Below, piece by piece: positions 59,178 through 64,000 of a stretch of DNA of 64,000 nucleotides. The notes under the pieces were generated by a model that saw only the letters and a list, made by a program, of their open reading frames with translations, was not told the origin of the DNA and did no database searches. The first letter of the stretch is position 1, and the number at the start of each line of letters is the position of its first letter. This stretch comes from Bolinopsis microptera (lineage: Eukaryota > Ctenophora > Tentaculata > Lobata > Bolinopsidae). Position numbers and translations under genes: made by a program. The stretch is taken from NCBI RefSeq assembly GCF_026151205.1, contig NC_087073.1, positions 20,054,837 through 20,118,836 on the forward strand, given 5' to 3'.

Positions 59178-62153
59178 ATGACAAATTTTAATAATGCAGC
59201 TGATAGGTTTCACAACCTCTGCATTGGTCATTGTAACATTCAAGGAGGGCTTCTCAATTTAGCTAAAAGTAATGAACTTTCCCAACTTATTAGAGATCAT
59301 AAATTAGACATACTTTCCCTAAATGAGATGAATCTTAATGATACTATTGACACAGACACCATAAATATTCCTTCCTCCTTCAACCTTATGCGATGCGACA
59401 GGCCAAACAGTTCTAGGGGTGGTTGTGGTTTAATGATAAACAAAAAACTAGCTTACACAGAATTAGTTATGGATAGTAAGCTTGATAACATTGAAGCATT
59501 ATGGGTGAAGCTTAAGAATAGCAAGATCAATGTTTGCTGCTTCTATCGCTCTGGAAATTATTGCAGTGTTGATAACTTTATTGAATACATTCATTTTTGC
59601 ATGAAAAAATTGAATGGGAAAAAGGTTATCTGGATTGGGGATATAAACATTGACCAGAATAATATCTCATCCACCCAGTACAAAAAATTAGATATGACCT
59701 TGAGATGTTACAATCTAGTTCAAACCATTCAAGGGATAACTAGAGTTGCTAAACGTGGAGACAATGTTACCCAGACTACTATTGATGTAATATTCACTAA
59801 CTGTTATGCAGATTTTGTCCAATCTTCTGTTCTTGATGAACGTATTGGAGATCATCAAGCTATTATGTGTGAGATAGATTGTAAAGTACCTATAGCTCCT
59901 AAATTTGAGAAGGTTGAAATTAGAAATCATTGTAAACGTAATGTTAAACAATTCTTAGACTATCTAGACACCTGTTCTGATTACAGTCCACTATTGGAAA
60001 GTACAGATGTTGAAGCTATCACAGCTGGCCTTTGTCATCATATTGAACAGGCATATGCAACCTTCTTCCCTTGCAAGACCATAGAAAGGCATGAAAAGTT
60101 CATACATAAACCTTCTACTGAACTTTTATATGCCATTAATCATACACATTTTCTTCTAAAGAAATTCCGTAAAAAGAAGGATAAGAGAGACAATGGAAAT
60201 TGCAATAAATGTGGTACATGTAGCAAATGTATAAAGTGTAATGAGGCCTGGGATTGCTACAAGATTCAGAGAAATATTAGAAATAAATTAGCTAAAACCT
60301 GCAAAAAGGCTAATGTAATCGATGATCTACAAGTTAAAAGTGCCAAGAATGATCTTAAAGGGATATGGAAAACTATCAAACTGGCATCAAATATGACCCC
60401 TGGTACAACTAATTGTCAAACTATCAATGAGAATGATCCTGAGCTATTTAACTTTCATTTTGCAAATGTTGGATCAAGATTACAAAATCAGGCCCCCAAT
60501 ATTGAAAGAGTTAGTTTTACTGATTTTTTACCTCCTAGAACTTCTAATATCTCATTTGATAGATTCCAAGAAATAAATGAAACTGATATCCTAATGTATG
60601 TCGAAACGCTCAAGAATGACAAGGCCTCATATGACAATGTGCCTCTATTTTTACTTAAGCAAGCTGTACCACACATAGTTGAGCCACTGACCCACATTGT
60701 CAATCTGAGCCTTAATACAGGTGTTGTACCAACCCTTTGTAAAAAAGCTAGAGTAACTCCCATCCATAAGGCAGGAATGAAAGATGATCCTAATAATTAC
60801 AGGCCAATATCCATCCTTCCACTTGTAGGAAAACTTATAGAATACTTTGTCGGCAAGCAACTCACTGATTACATGGAAGAGAACAAACTTTTCATCCGGC
60901 ATCAATATGGCTTTCGGAAAAATCACTCCACAACTTATCTGATGTACGATCTGATGGACGAAATATATATGAGTAAATCTAAGTCTTATAAACCAGGAAT
61001 CATCTTTCTTGATCTTAAGAAGGCCTTTGACACAGTGAATCATGAAATATTGCTTCAAAAATTGGCATATTATGGAATTGGTGGCATTGCTTTAACCTGG
61101 TTTAAGAACTTCTTATCTTGTAGATATCAATGCACTAGGATCAATGGCAATCTAAGTTCATTTTTAGAAGTTCTGAGTGGTGTACCACAAGGAAGCATCA
61201 TTGGGCCTATATTATTTAGTATCTTCATAAATGACATCATTTATGCCTGTAACCTATCTAAGCCCTTTCTATTTGCAGACGATGGTGCACTATTCTTTGA
61301 TCAAACCTGCAGAAGCACATTTATAAACATGAAAATAGAACTTATGACAATCTTTAAATGGCTCAGTGTTAATAAATTATCACTCAATGAAAAGAAGACT
61401 GAATTCCTATTGTTTGATTCTGTTGACCAACATGATGAAATAACCATTGATTGTAATGAGGTAACTTTCACAATCAAGGAGTGCAAAGAGACAAAATATC
61501 TTGGCCTCATTCTAGATAGTAAATTAAACTTCAAAAGCCATGTAGATTATATTATTAGGAAGGTCATGAAGAGAATTGGTGCCATGTATAGAAGTAAAGC
61601 ACTGCTACCCATTAAATATAGGAAAATGTTTGCCAATGCACTCATGTTGCCACAATTCGATTATTTAGACACGATCTATTGTAGAGCTGGCAAGACAAAA
61701 CTTGCTGAACTTGACACTCTGTACAAAAAGGTAGCCAAAATAGCTCTCAACGTTCCAAAAACAGAGAGCAGCCTTAATGTTTATAGAGACATGAAATGGT
61801 TACCACTCCATCTTAGACGACAACTCCATCTGTCAAATTATATGTTTAGAATCATCCATGACAATTGTCCTACAAACTTTATGAACAAATTTAGTTACAT
61901 ATCAGGAGGTAGTAGGAGCGGCGAAAGCTGCAACCTTTATGTCAATAGATCAACATCACATAAAAACTTTCAATACTTGGGGGCAAAATGTTGGAATAAT
62001 GTTCCAACAGATCTACGAAATCTGCCCGATGTTAAAAGCTTTAGTGATTCGTATAAGAAACAGCTACTATCATCTATAACAACAGACCCTAATTATACCG
62101 TCGACAATTCATATGACAAATTTTACACTGCAATCATAGTCGCCGATAACTAA
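59178..62153 (+). CDS. LINE ORF2: APE-type endonuclease and reverse transcriptase
   Basis: 991 residues. Endonuclease/exonuclease/phosphatase domain at about 10-230: GHCNIQGG, ILSLNEMNL, WIGDINID and GDHQAIMCEI (catalytic His, in GDH instead of the usual SDH). A Cys cluster follows (about 340-360: CNKCGTCSKCIKC). The reverse transcriptase from about 500 has YRPISILPLVGKLIEY, YGFRKNHSTT, FLDLKKAFDTVNHEIL, SGVPQGSIIGP and the catalytic FADDGAL near residue 700. The C-terminus carries the LINE-type SHKNFQYLGAKCWNNVP block. It cuts the target and primes reverse transcription of the element's RNA. All catalytic motifs look intact. The order and motif style fit the CR1/L2/jockey group. Confidence 0.95.
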   Translation: MTNFNNAADRFHNLCIGHCNIQGGLLNLAKSNELSQLIRDHKLDILSLNEMNLNDTIDTDTINIPSSFNLMRCDRPNSSRGGCGLMINKKLAYTELVMDSKLDNIEALWVKLKNSKINVCCFYRSGNYCSVDNFIEYIHFCMKKLNGKKVIWIGDINIDQNNISSTQYKKLDMTLRCYNLVQTIQGITRVAKRGDNVTQTTIDVIFTNCYADFVQSSVLDERIGDHQAIMCEIDCKVPIAPKFEKVEIRNHCKRNVKQFLDYLDTCSDYSPLLESTDVEAITAGLCHHIEQAYATFFPCKTIERHEKFIHKPSTELLYAINHTHFLLKKFRKKKDKRDNGNCNKCGTCSKCIKCNEAWDCYKIQRNIRNKLAKTCKKANVIDDLQVKSAKNDLKGIWKTIKLASNMTPGTTNCQTINENDPELFNFHFANVGSRLQNQAPNIERVSFTDFLPPRTSNISFDRFQEINETDILMYVETLKNDKASYDNVPLFLLKQAVPHIVEPLTHIVNLSLNTGVVPTLCKKARVTPIHKAGMKDDPNNYRPISILPLVGKLIEYFVGKQLTDYMEENKLFIRHQYGFRKNHSTTYLMYDLMDEIYMSKSKSYKPGIIFLDLKKAFDTVNHEILLQKLAYYGIGGIALTWFKNFLSCRYQCTRINGNLSSFLEVLSGVPQGSIIGPILFSIFINDIIYACNLSKPFLFADDGALFFDQTCRSTFINMKIELMTIFKWLSVNKLSLNEKKTEFLLFDSVDQHDEITIDCNEVTFTIKECKETKYLGLILDSKLNFKSHVDYIIRKVMKRIGAMYRSKALLPIKYRKMFANALMLPQFDYLDTIYCRAGKTKLAELDTLYKKVAKIALNVPKTESSLNVYRDMKWLPLHLRRQLHLSNYMFRIIHDNCPTNFMNKFSYISGGSRSGESCNLYVNRSTSHKNFQYLGAKCWNNVPTDLRNLPDVKSFSDSYKKQLLSSITTDPNYTVDNSYDKFYTAIIVADN

Positions 62154-63104
62154 GTAACTTCTAATTCTTTTAAATCTGAGGCATATATAATTGATGTATC
62201 AAAAAGATATTCCCTTTTTTACCACCTTACCATTCTGATTGATTTTGCACATGACTGACATGTTTTAACTGGAGAAGGGGTTCCCACAGTGGTAGTTTTA
62301 TAAACCACTTTTAATTTATTGACCTATTATACTTAGTGGTAGTTTTATAGACCACATTTAATTTATTAACTTATCATACTTAGTATTTTTTTTGGTGACT
62401 GTATCACCCAGTTTTAACATTTGATAATTGTACAGTTTATTGACGACACATTGACTGAATGTTATTTTATATTCTAATTTATATTCTAGATATTTTATTT
62501 ATTTTACAACAGACGACAACTTCCTGTTTTTTCTTCTATATTAGTTACTCATATCTCTTGTACAGACTTTTTTACAAGGACATTGACAAATGATACTCAC
62601 ATTAGGCATTCATTATTGCATCTAAATTATTTCACTTGCATTAGGCTTAGAAATTTATTCTCTGGTCAACAGATTTCAAATGTTTAATTAATTTGTAGTA
62701 TGACAGTAAGGTATATAAGAAGTTATTTAATTTTGCTTGGGCTATTGTATTGACTAGGTATTGAGGTTTAATGATGATATGGAATTTGAATTCTATATAA
62801 ATTTACACTATGTGGTTGGGGCATTTTGCATAGTAAATATGGTTACTACTCATATATATCATATTATTTGATTGGTATTCGATTTCTGATTATTTCTCTA
62901 GGAATATGATTATTATATCTCAATTTGGCTTTAGGTAGGGTGCCCCGCTAAAAGAACTGGATTCTTCCAGGAAGCATCCCGTGCACAGAGCTTGGTCTAC
63001 ATATATATTAAATTATTAACCATTCATTCTGTATGTGCACGAAAATTTATTTCAATCAATTCTGTCACGAAAGAGAGAAAAGTGTGAACAGTAATAACAA
63101 CAAG

Positions 63105-63180
63105 ATGTAATGTTTTTAAAAGGTCGTACGTGAGTTCGAACCCTGCTAGTACCATTAAAGGATGCGAAACGTTCCAGAAA
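63105..63180 (+). mobile_element. SINE fragment with tRNA B-box
   Basis: GAGTTCGAACCCTGC at about 63132 is a canonical B box; no A box is present, so it is 5' truncated. The tail (ACCATTAAAGGATGCGAAAC) parallels that of 51660-51715. Confidence 0.5.
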
Positions 63181-63606
63181 ATTTTTAATCTTGGTAAGCG
63201 TTATAATACATGGTATATATAAACTGGAGTTAAACTTTAAAGTAGCATAACAACTATTTATTACATATAATTAACTTATATTAAGAACGAACCTGTAAAG
63301 TTATTATACATCTACAAGGCTCAAGAAAGCCGGGCAGGCACCTGAGTCCTTGTCAATGTCGTTAGTCATAAACTAGTCACTTAAAACCGAACGTAGGAAT
63401 AAAAAGGCTTTGGAATCAGTACAAATGGTGAATAATGCATAATGGGGAAATTCAAAACTTTTCTGGGAAAATTTATAAATCTTAATCTATAAAAATTATC
63501 AATTAATAAGTCCGTGCACATACAAATAAAGCCGCGCCTCATAACCAAAACTATTCGCTATTGCACATTGCAAAAGAAATAATGTTTTATGCAAATGTTT
63601 TTTGAA
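63181..63606. other. Non-coding stretch
   Basis: No coding signal recognised. Confidence 0.5.
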
Positions 63607-63766
63607 TAAAAGTAAAGTAAAGTAAAGTAAAAATTATGACATAACATCATCACTAATGTCTACAAAGTATCATCACATTACATGGAAAAATAACTATTTC
63701 TCCATCAAATTTAAAGGTAATAATTTATCAAATATTAATCATGAATAAAAACAACATTACAAAATT
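63607..63766 (-). mobile_element. 3' end fragment of the second LINE family
   Basis: Direct repeat of 52482-52665: the AAGTA tail followed by about 140 bp of 3' untranslated sequence, with a few substitutions, ending abruptly at ACAAAATTAA. A very short, 5'-truncated insertion. Confidence 0.85.
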
Positions 63767-64000
63767 AATCGAGCAGCTTAGATTACAAGTGGTTTAATAA
63801 TTAAACAAAGAATACAAATCGAATTTGAACCTTTCTTTTTAGTTTCTTTTTTAAACGAATCAAGACAGAGGCATATAATTTATATCATATCATTTAAATC
63901 TAAATATTGATTGACGATGTCAACCCAGCAAAAGTTACTAGCTGACGGTGGTACTAGAGGTGGTTTAATTTAAACAGAGGGCTTGACCTCGCGCGCGACA
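63767..64000. other. Window end, nothing recognised
   Basis: AT-rich sequence with no ORF or repeat match elsewhere in the window. Confidence 0.5.

Larger units (their letters stand above)
57052..63058 (+). mobile_element. Full-length non-LTR retrotransposon (CR1/L2-like), 6.0 kb
   Basis: Bounded by an exact 7-bp target duplication ATTCTGT (57045-57051 and 63059-63065). 318-bp 5' untranslated region, ORF1 57370-59022, 155-bp spacer, ORF2 59178-62153, 905-bp 3' untranslated region containing a ~48-bp tandem duplication (62288-62390) and ending TTCAATCA. Both ORFs are intact, so the copy is young. The uninterrupted target survives in the paralogous segment at 53412-53709. Confidence 0.95.

Overview
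The window is AT-rich, repeat-laden nuclear DNA from an invertebrate animal. Conserved animal genes are split by short GT-AG introns, and the mobile-element families are typical of sponges or cnidarians. A non-bilaterian animal is my best guess; the window alone does not decide it. Every host gene I can support lies on the minus strand, and most are cut into exons too short to stand out as ORFs; I assembled them from splice sites and codon phase.

Layout. 1-1521: a 44-bp minisatellite. 7.28-10.05 kb: four phase-consistent exons of a Sec14/BCH-domain protein most like ARHGAP1. 5.6-6.2 and 11.5-12.0 kb: two related foldback elements. 12.1-19.3 kb: a repeat complex in which palindromic arrays in opposite orientations flank a broken zinc-knuckle gene, a mariner-type MITE and several satellites. 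19.85-25.85 kb: an unrecognised Ser/Pro-rich gene of at least six exons, one of whose splice acceptors has been amplified into a 48-bp tandem array. 25.77-29.74 kb: a nearly perfect 4-kb inverted repeat that doubles this gene's upstream region. 29.8-32.7 kb: small transposons, including a hAT-type element inside a Penelope relic. 34.1-37.0 kb: RAP1, with two alternative last exons encoding different membrane-anchoring tails. 37-44 kb: mostly empty, with two striking hairpins.

44.05-51.05 kb is a compact minus-strand cluster: an RPUSD2-type RNA pseudouridine synthase, an intronless PRPP synthetase, and an INPP4-family protein with an N-terminal PH-like domain whose CX5R phosphatase signature has lost its Arg, a probable pseudophosphatase.

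51.6-64 kb is a retroelement graveyard with one apparently intact element: a 6.0-kb non-LTR retrotransposon (57052-63058, 7-bp target duplication). Its ORF1 joins an AlkB-like 2OG-Fe(II) oxygenase domain to an SGNH-hydrolase-like domain; its ORF2 has endonuclease and reverse transcriptase with a Cys-rich cluster between them. It sits in one copy of a duplicated exon pair whose uninterrupted copy lies at 53412-53709. The other copy runs in frame into a different LINE's RT fragment.

The most noteworthy observations are the AlkB-SGNH retrotransposon, the PH-INPP4 pseudophosphatase, the alternative RAP1 tails, the amplified splice acceptor and the 4-kb palindrome over a promoter.
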